The notes under the pieces are model-generated. The model was given only the letters and a program-made list of their open reading frames with translations. It made no database searches and was not told the DNA's origin. From NCBI GenBank assembly GCA_002224055.1, contig AZLU01000090.1, positions 88,880 through 152,879 on the forward strand: DNA of 64,000 nucleotides. The letters run 5' to 3'. Each line of letters begins with the position of its first letter. The first letter of the stretch is position 1. A program made the translations under genes and the position numbers. The DNA comes from Pezizomycotina sp. ARF18. Lineage: Eukaryota > Ascomycota. Shown here one piece after another: positions 23,177 through 35,616 of this stretch.

Positions 23177-24684
23177 ATGCCGGAGGATGGAAACGCAGCA
23201 GTGCCACCCGACGCTGCTTCTGCGGTCGTCGAGGTTTCCACAACCAGCGGTGCGGTAGCACCACCTCGTCCCTTGCTGCCCCTGCGGGCAACAAGGATTC
23301 CAAATGGCCGAAGGCGAGGCAGCAGAACAAGAATATAAACACGCCGATGCCCTTCCGATCACAATCTATCACCCTCCGCCGCTGATACCACACAACCCCA
23401 TCTCGCTCCTCCACCACCTATACCTCTTTTTTTCCCTCCCGTCGTATCGCACACGCCGTCGTACGTCGCGTACTTCTCCCCTCACCTCATCCGTCCACGT
23501 TACGGATCCGCAGTCTATAATGGAACTTTTCAACAGGGGTTCTGGGTAAAGGACCTGAGTCGCAGTGAACCGGAGTGGTTGATCACGGAGATGTGGCGGT
23601 TGGGTTTCAAGAACGTACCCGAAACGTCTGCGATGATCACCAATAAACGGCGAGACAAGCGTAAAGCGTTCAAGAAGGAGCGCGCCAGGAAGCAGAAGGA
23701 GGACCTTGCGAGGACGCTGGCGGAGGAGAGCGGGCAGAGGAAGGGAGCTGCGGAGGAGAGGAAGATCGTCGTGGAGCTCGATGATGAGATTAAGGGTGCC
23801 GCGGGAATGATAAGGAGAGCCAGGCGATTTCTGACTTGTCTGCTTCCGTGTCCTTACCCCGCCGCCGTCTATCGCCAGCGACGCCGATAAGGATTCGGAA
23901 GCGCCGCAGGCGGAGAAGAAGCGGCGGATGTATTACAGGGTGCTATCGCTGCCGCTCCGACTCTCCCGAAGAAGCCGTGCCAGATACCCTGCCCCCACCA
24001 TCCCTCAACCCTCGTCAAGTGCGTCCGCTTCGACGACCCTCTCACGACGCAAAAATCAATCAAAGAGCAAAAAACGCCCCGCAAGATCCCGACGACAGAG
24101 AAATTCTCCAGCTCACGCTGCAAGAGGCATTCTTCCTCCACTTCGCCCTAGGTATTCTCGAAATCCGCCACGCGGATTCCACGGAGACCATACCACACCC
24201 GAACTCCTCCGCCTCTTCGCGCGTACGCGCACTTCCCGCCACAACGCTCCCGCCCGTCGACGCCCTCTCAACACGGACGACCCTTTCTTATTTCTTACGC
24301 CGCATACCACCACTTCCGCTCTCTGGGATGGGTGGTTAAAGCTGGTATCAAGTTCGGCGTCGATTCATGCTATACAACCGCGGCCCCGCTTTCAATCACG
24401 CTGAGTTCGCCGTCCTGGTGGTCCCCAGCTACGAACGATGGGCCCGAAAAGGGCGGGAGAGGTGTGGGTGGTAAGATGAGGAGCTGGAGCTGGCTGCATT
24501 CCGTTACGAGGTTGAACTCGCAGGTGAAGAAGCCGGTTGTGCTGCTGTACGTTGACGTTCCGACGGCGAAGGAGGTTGAGGGTTGGGATAAGAGGGGTGG
24601 GATGGCTTGAAGGGCGTTCTGGCGAGGTACGGGATCAAAGAGGTAGCGCTGAAGAGGTGGGTTCCAGGTAGGAATAGGGATTAA
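23177..24684 (+). CDS. SEN2: tRNA-splicing endonuclease subunit Sen2
   Basis: Catalytic subunit of the nuclear tRNA-intron endonuclease, cutting the 5' splice site of precursor tRNAs. Starts MPEDGNAAVPPD. The N-domain has LPITIYHPPPLIPHNPISLL and SVHVTDPQSI, then LSRSEPEWL. A charged helix follows (ITNKRRDKRKAFKKERARK). The catalytic domain has LTLQEAFFLHFALG, YHHFRSLGWVVKAGIKFG with the conserved Tyr, YNRGPAFNHAEFAVLVVPSY with the conserved His, and VKKPVVLLYVDVP with the conserved Lys, ending RYGIKEVALKRWVPGRNRD. The whole triad is present. About eight frame corrections are needed, yet no motif is damaged, so it is probably functional with sequence errors. No intron seen. Confidence 0.88.
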
Positions 24685-25617
24685 AGAGGTTATATTGGGG
24701 TCTTCTATATCATTGGTCTCACTAGGGTTTTTTTCTAAGCTACTGCTGGCGTTTCCTTTCTTTGTATTCTACGCTATGGGGAATGGGTTCATCATATACT
24801 ATCTACTTATTTTGAGCGGCTTGAGGGGAAGGTGTCGGTGAAATTTCGGTGAAAGTTGATATTTACTGTTACATATGGGATTTACTTTTATCAGTTTTCC
24901 TTTTAAGTCTGTCTTTTACTAGTTGAATTTGGATTTTTCATTCGATATCATGGATTTTTACTATGCGACAATCTATTTCGCATTGTTTTTGACCCCAGCA
25001 GACTTTTTTTCTTTTTTTTTTTTTGGCTCCCTTCTTTAAGCTCAAAAGTCTAGTTTCTCAGCTTCCTTTTGGTTTGTTTGAAAAAATCGGCGTAAATAGA
25101 ATCAGGTCACTTCTTCGTGTTATTACTTTGTTTTCCACAAAGCACCACGATCGTAGCATTCATATCTTAAGGGAAAAAAAAAAAAAGAAAAAACGAATAC
25201 CTCTCGCGGAACAATCCCAATCATCACGACGTTGATTCGCTAGGGAATTTTCCTCTCCTTGCAAAGAGCCAAGAGAGTAAACTGCCGCGGTTGAAACAAG
25301 CATGTGAAAGAAAAAAACGGTATTTCCGCATAGCCGTTCTTTCTTCTCGCGTTCGCTGCGACCAATTATCAGGAACGACCGCGTATTTTAGCTTCCTTCT
25401 TCCCCCGTATATTTTTACTCCTTCTCCAGCTAAACTCCCAGCTGGGAGAGTGTATTTCCATGATCGCCCGTTGGAAGGCGATGCAATAATAGCCGAATAT
25501 ATATAAGAGTAGGCAGGCCTGCTGTGCTATAATTTGCCTCCTATACCATTCTCCTTTCTTTACATGTCTTGTTGATATTTTGCCGACGGAGCCTAATAAC
25601 CGAAAAAAAACAGCACG
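24685..25617. other. Intergenic region SEN2 / racemase
   Basis: AT-rich with poly-T runs near 25007-25024 and a poly-A-rich run near 25170. Short frames at 25023-25506 are not recognised. No gene called. Confidence 0.45.
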
Positions 25618-26882
25618 ATGAAACAACCAACCTCCCCGCCACCACTAATCGGCACCCGCGTCCTCGAATTCGCCGGCTCGCGCCCGGCCCCTTCTGCGGC
25701 CTCCTCCTCGCAGACTACGGCGCCGACGTCGTCCGCGTCGACCGACCCCCTCCTCCCTCGCATCATCAAATCAACCACCACGGACTACCTAACGCGCAAC
25801 AAACGCTCCATAACAGCAGATTTAAAATCCGAAGAAGGGGTAGAACTTATAAAAAGTTAGCGAAGAAAGCGGATGTTTTGATTGATCCGTTTAGGCCGGG
25901 CGTGTTGGAGAAGTTGGGGTTGGGTCCGGAGGTATTGTGTAGGGAGAATGAAGGGTTGGTTTATGCTAGGATTACGGGGTTCAGGAGGGATGGAAGTATA
26001 GCGGTATGGCGGGGCATGATATCAGTATGTTAAAATTATCCTACTACTTTTGCTTTTTCTTATGAGAAGAGTTTTACGTTTTTTTTTTTTTTTTTTTTTT
26101 TTAGGTTGTCCAGGCTAACGCAGTTTAACCATAACACAGACTACATCGGCGTCTCCGGCGCCCTATCCCTCTTCTCCCGCCCCCCGGATCCGAAACCTAC
26201 ACCGCCGGCAAACATCCTTGGCGACTTCGCCGGCGGCGGCCTAACCTGCTTCACGGGAATCCTCCTCGCCTCCTCGCCCGCAACGCCACCGGAAAAGGCC
26301 AAGTAGTAGAAGCAAACATGGTCGACGGCTCCTCCTACCTCTGCATAATGCCCCGCCTAGCAATGGATTCAATCCTCTGGGGCGGCCCCCGCGGCACAAA
26401 CCTCCTCGACGGCGGCGCGCCTTTCTACGACGTGTACGAGTGCGCAGACGGCGAGTACGTCGCCGTCGGCGCTATCGAACCTGCTTTTTATAAAGCTTTG
26501 CTGAAAGGCTTGGGATTGGATGGCGGGGATGTACCGGACAGAAATGATTTTGAGAATTGGGAAGTCTGAGGACGCTGTTTACTGCTACTTTTTGACGAGG
26601 AGTCGGGGGAGTGGGAGGGGTTTTGACGGGACGGATGCGTGCGTTACGCCGGTGAAGAGCTTTAGGGAGTTGAAGGGGGAGGGGTATCAGCTTAGGGAAC
26701 TGGTGAGGTTGAAGGGGACGCCGGCGAGGACGAGGGGATGGGGTGGAGGGAACGGGGTGGGTTGAGGAGGGGCGGGAAGAAGGAGACGGAGAAGGTGCTG
26801 CAGGAGTGGTGCGGCGGTGAAAGTAGCGGTAAAAGTAGTAAGGTGGGAAGGAGAAGGCGAAGCTTTGAAGACAGGCTTGTAA
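25618..26882 (+). CDS. Alpha-methylacyl-CoA racemase-like (family III CoA-transferase)
   Basis: CoA-transferase family III fold, closest in motif to alpha-methylacyl-CoA racemase, which epimerises branched acyl-CoAs for beta-oxidation in peroxisomes or mitochondria. N-terminus [20 protein letters not shown], then [40 protein letters not shown] and [19 protein letters not shown]. The intron at 26025-26139 (GTATGT..CACAG, with a long T tract) joins AGHDI to [15 protein letters not shown]. The His of GHDINY, Asp of GDFAGGG and Glu of VGAIEPAFY correspond to the racemase catalytic residues, favouring racemase over transferase. [19 protein letters not shown] follows. The C-terminus is uncertain because of frame changes after 26560; 26882 is the best stop. 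At least five corrections needed. Confidence 0.85.
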
Positions 26883-28230
26883 GTGTTGATTGTAACATAA
26901 TGAAGGTTGCGTATGTAGGAATGATATCCAGTGCGTTTGAAAAACGAAGCCGAAGCTCGCTCTAGTGTGCATACAAAAACAGCTCATGGTTCGACTAAAC
27001 CTCGACGTTTGCCAAAAATATACCTCCTGAGGGATAGCTCAAGATACCCGTTTTTGAGAAACTATACTATTAGGACCTCGTGAGCAACTCATTTGTGAAA
27101 TTACAATAATAACGGTAAAACGAAAATGAAGATTTGAAACTGCTAGAAGCAATGAGTAGAGGTGCTTGGCTAGATCATCTACATCTGACGATTGCGAGGG
27201 GTAAAGTTTCGAGTAAATAATGATCAAGTTGATGGCCAATATTGCCATTCCAAATTGGGGGAAGTTGCTGTCCACGATACAAGAGATGGTGTTGTTTAAT
27301 TCATCGCCTACAAAAGAACAAGTAGATCTTAGAATTCCCCACATGCAAAATCAAGTACACTTCTTTAGTTTTACCAGTTATCGCTTTGTTCCTATCAGCA
27401 ATCCTTCCTCTGTCATCATAAGTACAGGACTTAATTATTCAATTGAAAAGACGTACTCTTCGTCTAATCATAAGCTTGCGTCTAGTGGTTGAGCTTCTGT
27501 TGTGCGAGTTCAATTGCTTCCTATGCAGCTCCTACAGTTAGACGAGATACTTCTGCGGGTCATATGCATGCCTTTTAAGCCCCAGCAGGGGTATCCTTTT
27601 TTTAAGGGGAAATTTCGCATTAATTGCCGAGCTCCCTCCGCGTTTTTTTTTTTTTTTTTTGGATTATGTCGCTGACGGCCAAGCAAGGAGGAGGATCACA
27701 AGAAAAACAAAGCGAATCGACTGAAATATACGACCAGGTGGTATAGGACGCTTCATCGATTCCATCGACTTCATTACTTTGGAGGACACAGAACCATCAG
27801 GATTTCATTGGACATCATACGGATCCACCATCTAGACCGATGCAACGACATTCGTGCTCGTTAAAAGTCCCGCAACCCACGGCCGAGACCTGATCCTAGA
27901 ATGATGGGGTCGCGAAACGCCTTACCTTTCAACCTTACCGGTCGAACAGCTTCCGCAACGGTTCCCCGACGACGGCCACTAGTACGCAAGAGGAGAAGGA
28001 AGCGAGCGAGAAGGTAATGCAGAAAGAGCTGCAGGAAAAGCGGAGAAGCCAGCTTGTGCAAAATGGAGCTGCAACTGGCCTGTTAATGGCGGGGGCAAGG
28101 ATTACGGCGATAAACAGTGAGTAACAGCGAGTATGGAATTTTTATCCTCTTTGCGGACTCCAATCCTCCCCTCTTTCTTCACCAAATTTTCTCCTTGTTT
28201 TGCAGTTGAAGGAGGGTTGAGAAGAGGAAG
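26883..28230. other. Gene-poor interval
   Basis: Contains short frames at 27039-27492 and a charged plus-strand stretch near 27970-28110 (QKELQEKRRSQLVQNGAA) that might be an upstream exon of the next gene. A poly-T run lies near 27640. Nothing is securely identified. Confidence 0.4.
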
Positions 28231-31200
28231 ATGTCCACTTCCAACTTGTTTCAGAAGATCAAGAAAATGTCTCCGCGACGACAACCGCGATGAAATGCGA
28301 TCGGGACGAGCTAACGCCATCACCGCCACCCTACCGCCGCAGACCGGGAAAGAAGAGCTTCGATACTGCCCTTATCGACTTCCGAAATGCGCTACCCTCG
28401 ATGAAGAACGAAAGCTAGCAATGCACTCGAAACCGACGCCTCAAACTGTGCTGGATTTACGTCGCAATTGAGCGAAATCAAGGGGAGGAGGGTCAAGGAA
28501 TGTAGCAAGCGGGTCATGCCGTTTTTAAAAGCGATGCAGAGCTTTTCGGCTATTATCGACACTACATACAATCGGACCGTTGGTCGCTGGCATAGTTTGG
28601 GGCAGTGCTAAATACGTTATTTTAGTAAACACTCTCTTCAGGGGGGGGTCGCAGAGAAAGGCTCGTTTGCTAACAGGTGCGATTTTAGGTAGCATTCAAC
28701 TTCTTCGATTATATTGAGAATTATCCAATATGTTCCTGCAGCTGAGCAACCTATGTCCGGTATTGGATCGGTTCGAAAAGCTCTTCCCGGCAAGCGGGGC
28801 CTCCGAGATTCGATATTCGCATTCTACGCTATCACGATACGCTTCTGTCGTGATGTTGTCCTTTTCATAAGCAAATCTAGTAAGCAGACTGGGTCTACCC
28901 ACTCAACGTGAATTGAGATATATCGTAGCTAACTGGGTTACTAGAATAAAATGCTGTGAAGGCATTATGGAAAGATTTGAAATCGCAGTTCTCTGACGTT
29001 GAAGCGGAGCTGAATCGGCAACAAGAGATTGTCGATCGGGAAATTGAACTCGCGTCGCAAGAGGCTGCGAAGGAGAGCGTATGGCAAATCCCTTTTCAGA
29101 GACGATACCAGGAAGTTTATGAGAACTCAACTGCAAGAGACAGGAACAGCAAGGATTGGCGGGTTCGGAGAGATACAGAAATGAAGCGTATGTTCAAAAT
29201 AATCTTTCACGGGTGATTTTCCGCTGACTTTGATCATCTAGAGGCACGGTGGGATAGAATTCTCGATAAAGTTTGCGATTATGACCGACAAAAACCTTCG
29301 CCGACTATAAGGAGAGGCGGCACGACGATACCGGAGGCTGGCTCTATGAAACCGAAGAATTCTCAGAGTGGAATACAGAGGCTTCTACAAGGGTTTATGG
29401 TGTCATGGAATACGTAAGCTCAAGTATTCTCTTTTCAAACATTTCTACTTTTACTGATCAGCATATAGCTGGTTGCGGCAAGTCGTTGTTGACGGCTGGA
29501 CTTGTGGATTATCTCTTCTCAAACAGACACAACGACCTCTATATATGCTATTTCTTCTGCACATATGCAGACCCGGAATCTTTATCCCGCGAACGATTAT
29601 CGGCAGCGTGATCAGGCAACTTATATATACTTTGGGTCACGATACGCCGGCCTGCTGGAAGATGTAGCGTCTGTCTTCGACACCAAAGGCATCTCACGCC
29701 GGAAGCCAGCAAGTATTTTGCATTCTTCACAAAAATTGTTTCGGAGCTCACGGCGACCTTTACGTCATAATCGACGGGTTAGATGAATGCAAGGATCGGG
29801 ATCGGATATTGGTGTTGAACACGTTCCGGAAAATCCTGAAGAAGCCAACGGTAGCTCCGTCTTCAAGCTGGTTATAACGAGCAGGAGCGAGCTGGATATC
29901 CGAAATGCTTTGCAGGACTTGTCCAGCTTGAATTCACCCTGAGAAGAATGAACGGATATAAGAAAGTACATTGAGTTTGAGATACCTCTCATTCAAGGGC
30001 TAGATCGTTGGATGAAAACTTAATCGAAGAGATCATTTCTGTATATCCAAAAGAGCCAAGGGGATGTAAGTAACGCACTCCCTCTGAGCCTTTGCTCGAA
30101 CTTTGCTGACAACCCCACAGGTTCGTTTAGCGTATCTACTTGTTCAGGAGTTGTTTATGGAAAACGATATTGATTCGATTAAAAGGTTTTACAAACGCTC
30201 CCAGACGAACTGAACGAGATATTCGATAGAATCATGCTTCGGATCTCGAAGGAGCGGAAATTAGCTGTAGCCATGAAAATATTCTCGTGGCTGATATGCG
30301 CCCGCCGCACGCTGACGCTAGCAGAGATAGCTGAAGCTGTCTCTATTCCGCCAGAATAACACAATGGTCGGAGAGGCACAAACAACTGGACAACGAAAAG
30401 ATGCTACAGAATGCGGGTCTTTGGTAGTGCATAACAAGGATGATGACAGCGTTAGACTTGCGCATTACACCGTGCAGGAGTACTTGCTGTCGTTATCGAC
30501 GCCGGAGATGCGGATCGACGCCAAGCAGGCACACTTGGAAATCGCTGAGGTATGCTTAACCTACCTAGGGTTCTCCGACTTTAAAACGGCCGTGGCAGAG
30601 GTTCCGAAAGAGAAAAAGGTCGTGCGAAAGGACATGTACTTGAGCGCTGCTGAGTTTGTGAATACCGCTACGATGCCGAACAGGCACGTCCGTAGGATCT
30701 CGCAGGTCCTGCTCAACAGGAGGAAGTCGACCGCTAGCGTCGACGCTACCAAGCTGTTTCTAGGCCAAGATGGAGAGGAACCTCCGGAGTTGGAAAACCG
30801 TGGCTTCAAGACATTGTGCTCGAAGTACAAGCTTCTCGATTATGCCGCATCTTACTGGCTCGATCATAGCCGGAAGCTTACCTCGGGGATGGCTGGTTTG
30901 GGCCACCTTCCGGAAGTTCTCTACGGACGAGACTGCGTCCGAATTCCAGCTCTCACCTTGGGATAAGGACAAACGCTCATCGTCAAGAGCTACGATCTTC
31001 GGCCCTTGGAGTGGGCTCTGAAAAATGACCATGCTGCTTTAGTCAGCTATATTTGGAGTTCTTTTACGTAGAAGCGCTTAATGATAAGCCAGCTCGGCAA
31101 GAGCTTCTACAAATTTGGCTTCCGACCGGAGATAATCCAAGCGACCATTGCAGATGGCGTGCATACACGGCAGCGAGTCCGTGGCCAGACTACTCATTGA

Positions 31201-33753
31201 GGCCGGAGCCGATGTAAACGTTCGAGGCGATGAGGGTCTTACACCGCTACAGGTTGCCTGCGCAGAAAGGACATCTCGGTATCGTAGACCTACTGTTGGA
31301 GAACGGCGCGGACGTAAACGCTCCTGCTGGAAGAGAAGCGGTCATACTGCTCTACAAGGTGCAGCTTCCGCTGGCCATTTAGGTGTTGTCCGCACACTAT
31401 TAGAAAATGGTGCGGACGTGGACGCCGAAGAGAGCGAGTTCGGTCGGACGGCGCTGCACGGCGCCGTTATGAGCGAAAGCCTAGAAGTTGTGGAGGAAAT
31501 CATCGCCGCCTGCAGCCCCGCGACGATTCTATCCGTGGCTGGATGAATTCCCCTACTCCTTGGAGATTGCGGCTGAGAAAGGGCTGCTCTCTATTATTGA
31601 AGCCATGCTTGTGGTTTTGGATACTATGCCTCTGGATGATAAGACGACTGAGCTCATCGAGCTGCAAATGACTGCTATGCTACACGCAGCGATTAAAACG
31701 GGCAAATCGAGGTTGCGGAGTACCTGCTGAGCGCTGGAGTTGACGCTAATAGCAGGGATGGCATCAAGCGTACACCGCTGCTGACTGCTATCCTCATGAG
31801 GCAGACTGAGATCATAAAGCTATTACTCGCTAATGGTGCGGATCCGAATGCGGAAGTTTTGTCGTTAAATGGCATAAACGCGTTGCAAGCTGCTGCAAAG
31901 GTGAGAAAAATCTCCGAGTATAATCTACGCTAGAGATTTCGCTAATATTGATTCTTAATTTTATTAGATGGGGGATACATCTATTATGGAGATTCTACTC
32001 GACGCAGGCGCAGAGGTCGATGCGCAGTGGCAGCGGAATGAGGGACTTACTGCTCTCCGTGTGGCTGCGTCCTGGGGCCAAATGGAATCTCTAGAATTTC
32101 TTATCAATAAAGGGCGGACGTGAACTTGGAAGGCTGGTCGAAGAAAGGCACCAGAACGGCCTTAAGATCCGCCGTCAAAGAAGCCAGTTGTCCATTATCC
32201 GTCGATTGCTTCAAGCCGGAGCAAAGATGCAGCGTCCAGACGCGATTATCAGGGCTGCGGAACGCGGGAGTCTGGAAATTTTCCAGACGCTGTACCATAA
32301 GCAGCCCATCCCGCTAGAGCAGCTTTCAGACTGTCTTCGGGCTGCTTGTTACAATGGTCACCTCGACGTCGTCGAGTTTATCCTCGATAAAAGGTCGATG
32401 TGGATAATAGAGGTAAATATTTCCGCGGTGAGAAACCGTTTGGGGGTCGCAGATTGGAGACCGCGCTACAGTGCGCTGCCGCGGCCGGTAGGAAGAGCAT
32501 CGTCGAGCGGCTATTGAGGGCTAAGGCGGATGTCAATGCTTACGCTGCCATTGAAGAAGGTAGGACGGCTCTTGCGGCCGCAGCGGAGAATGGACATCTT
32601 TACATTGTACAGCGACTGTTAAAGCGAAAGCGAATCCGAACGTGCCGCGGGTGGCGTTGCGGGAGGACGCACAGCTCTCCAAGCTGCGGCGGAGAACGGG
32701 CACGAACAGGTAGTGGGACTGCTACTAAGTCACGGAGTCAACGTGAATGCTGCTCCGTCTGATGTGGATGGTCGGACTGCTCTGCAGGCGGCGGCGAGTG
32801 GGGGATACACGGAGGTTGTGCAGCTCTTGTTTTCGAAAGGCGCCAACGTCAACGCGCCGGCGGGCTACAGGAGTGGCCGGACGGCCCTGCAAGCAGCGGC
32901 GGAAAATAGGCAGGCTGGTATGGTTAATGTCTGCTTGCACTCGGCGCCGAAGTAAATGCTCCGCGGGCGAGTGGAAGGGGAAGACTGCTCTCCAGGCTGC
33001 TGCTGCATCAGGTAATCAATAATTCATTTATTTAACATCCCGCAGTTTCTATTGAAGGCATGGGGCTAACAGGATTTCAGGCGATTTTAATATTGTTGAG
33101 AAGTTAATATTCCACGGTGCTAATGTCAATGCACCGCCGGCTACTCGCGATGGGCAGACCGCCGTTTATTGTGCTGCCGGTGCTGGGTGAGTTTTTGCTT
33201 CTTTTATAGTTGAGGAGTGATAGCATGGAAAACAGACAAAAAACTAATATGCATTTCTACAAGCTACCTGCACTACATTTCCAATCCCCCCGTTCGGCAA
33301 GTTTCCAGTAGCATTACAATCCGTTCTCTCCAACGATCCTAAATTCTGTCTGCGCGTCGCCCTTCTGCCACTTCCGTTACGACACCCGCTTTGCCTCTGC
33401 CGGAGGTACACTACGACCAAACGGCCTCGGAAGACGAAGTAGATCTCCCCGTGCACCGTGCTGCTATATCGACGTATGCTTCTATTCTGAAGCTATTACT
33501 GGAGAAGGGAGCGGATCCGAATGCGAGGTCTACGTTGGATGATAAAGGGACGCCGCTGCATATAGCGGCGGAGTCCGGACATTTTCAGATCGTTAGTCTG
33601 TTGCTGCAGTATGGCGCTGATAGGGAGGCGATTAATATGAACGGGAAGACGGCCGTGGAATTGGCGATGGAGAGGATGCATGGTGCTGTTGTGGAGAAGA
33701 TATTGGGATATGTGCCTGATCATTCTACAGAAGCATCTCACGTAAATGGTTGA
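28231..33753 (+). CDS. NLR-like STAND protein: DUF7708-NACHT-ankyrin repeats
   Basis: Large intracellular NLR-type receptor of the fungal STAND class, related to incompatibility and immunity proteins. Start chosen at MSTSNLFQKIKKMS. A DUF7708-type N-terminal domain covers 28430-29190 (VKECSKRVMPFLKAMQSFSA, FDYIE, LRDSIFAFYAITIRFCRDV, ALWKDLKSQFSDVEAELNRQ). The NACHT NTPase follows: GGWLYETEEFSEW, P-loop AGCGKSLL after an intron near 29414-29468, Walker B LYVIIDGLDEC (about 29760) and KLVITSRSELDI. Winged-helix part: LPDELNEIFDRIMLRISKE and HYTVQEYLLSLS. From about 31140 to the stop there are about 20 ankyrin repeats (RTALQAAASGGYTEVVQLLF type), interrupted by introns near 31901, 33010 and 33187. 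Many frame corrections are needed; motifs remain intact. The protein would be roughly 1600-1700 aa. Confidence 0.82.
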
Positions 33754-35616
33754 AGAAGGTTTGTGTAATTTTGGAAATGTATATTAGATGGCAAACATGT
33801 ATTAGTAGCATTTTTTTTTATCGTTTCTTCTAGCGGATTTGATTTGGTTGATTAATGTAATAAAAGCGATTGTATCTGATGACTAGGACAAAGCTGTATT
33901 ATTTACTATACTGATGTCGTCCACATTACTATTGCTGCCGCTATTCACAAGATCGATCTATCCATTGAATCCACACCTCTTTGTATCAATAAATCTTACC
34001 CCTTAATAGCTTTCCATTATTGTTATTACTAGTAACACCTTAAACTTAACGTTAAAGGGAACACTCCGTTTAGTCGGGGGTGATCCCCTAAACGGGACTG
34101 AAGCGGAGTTAATTAACGATCCCTCAGCCGAACCCTTCTTATATTGACTATAGATGGTGGAGATCTACTAGGCATTCTAGTAGGTATAGAGCTCACTGAC
34201 ACGTGTTCACGCCTACCGTCTCATTTGTCAGGTTGGGAGGACTAGACCAACAAGCTTCCATTCTACTGGTAGGAGACGGCCTCTTCACAAAGCGCCAAGG
34301 TATTGATGCGGTAGCAAGTCCGAACGCGAAAACTGAGAACTAGCAGGAATTCGCGAAGCCAAGATAACAAAGATCTAACTGACATTCATATATAGTACTG
34401 CTTTATAATATTGGAAGGATTCCATTACCTTATGACCAATCTAGATCCACAGATCCCAGAGGGTTATCTTCCAAGTTATAGGCTCTCATGGAAAGTTCAG
34501 AACGCGAAACCGGCACGGATTCACGAGGTGTAGAACAAAGGTGGCAACTATAGCCTAACAGCCGTACAAGAACTTCTTTTCTCGCCATCGGACAAAGCCG
34601 ACTCGACCGAGTAAGATGCAGTACAAGTCGGCTTATAGAAATTTTCAAGGTCCATCCTTTCAAAGAGAGTAAAACATGCATTTGTGGATCCGTATGTATT
34701 TCGGCCGTACAATACGATTTATCGCCGCTAATTCTCAAAACGTGGGAAAAGACGCTCCCGTTAATTGCGCCAACATTTATAAGCGATCGTGGGTCTAGAA
34801 CTTATTCGCTTGAGTATCCAATTAGATCCCTGTAGGGTTGAACTTCTGGCATCACCCGAAGTCCGTGTACGACCAATGGAAGTTGACATCATTATAAATC
34901 AGCTTTTGACGATCGTGGGGGGAAATGTATCCCTATGCACGCAAGGACGTATGTATCCCTGTTCAAGCGGAGGTTAGGTTCACCGTTCGCCGAGCATTTT
35001 TTTTGCCCTAGGAGGGAAGTAAATGGCTCCTAGCGGCAAATGAGGGCTCGGACAATTACTTCATGTTTGAGGTGGGGTCGTTTCTGTGGGGAGAGGATTT
35101 TCGTTACATGGATATAATTCAGCTGTTACACCGTTGATGTTTGGCAATTTCTGTCGATACGGGATTACTTATTTCATCCTTTCTAGATCTTTGAAGATTT
35201 TTATTGGAGACTTAGTCAACACGAATCCTGTAAGGCTGGACTGTATGTAGTTTTCATTTGCCTTAGTGCTATCGTTTGACAGAAGCGGGATATCCGTGAG
35301 CTGTCCTTTCCTGCATGCGCATATACATGATCTGCGACGTACGGAAATCTTCATCCGCAGTGGATAACTGTTTAGGGCATTAAAAAGCGCGTGGCATCGT
35401 GCCTCTAACGTCTATTTAAAGGACGCGATATCTCCTCTTTAACAATCCCATTCTCCTGAGCATCAGATAAAAGGTCTTTACTCTTTAGATCTTGATGACG
35501 TTGAGATATCTACGTCAATCTACTGGCAATAAGCTTACGAACGTTTTAACGAACCGACAACAAGTCTATTATCTAAACCGTTTTCTCCGTTAATTTTCAA
35601 ATCTACTTTCGCTACT
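33754..35616. other. Gene-poor interval with possible small mobile element
   Basis: No gene recognised. Contains the candidate short element at 34019-34252 and AT-rich sequence; short frames at 34430-34977 have no recognisable product. Promoter of the questin-oxidase-like gene lies at the right end. Confidence 0.45.
34019..34252. mobile_element. Candidate MITE or solo LTR
   Basis: A 234-bp stretch starting TTGTTATTACTAGT and ending ACTAGACCAACA: its ends are imperfect inverted repeats (TGTT...CTAGT). It is flanked by near-identical direct repeats, agctttccatt at 34008-34018 and agcttccatt at 34253-34262, differing by one T. Inside is a hairpin: ACTCCG at 34063-34068 with CGGAGT at 34104-34109, enclosing ccgttta/taaacgg. 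A 10-bp target duplication would suit a Mutator-like MITE; TGTTG..AACA ends on the minus strand would suit a small LTR. Inference from structure only. Confidence 0.35.
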
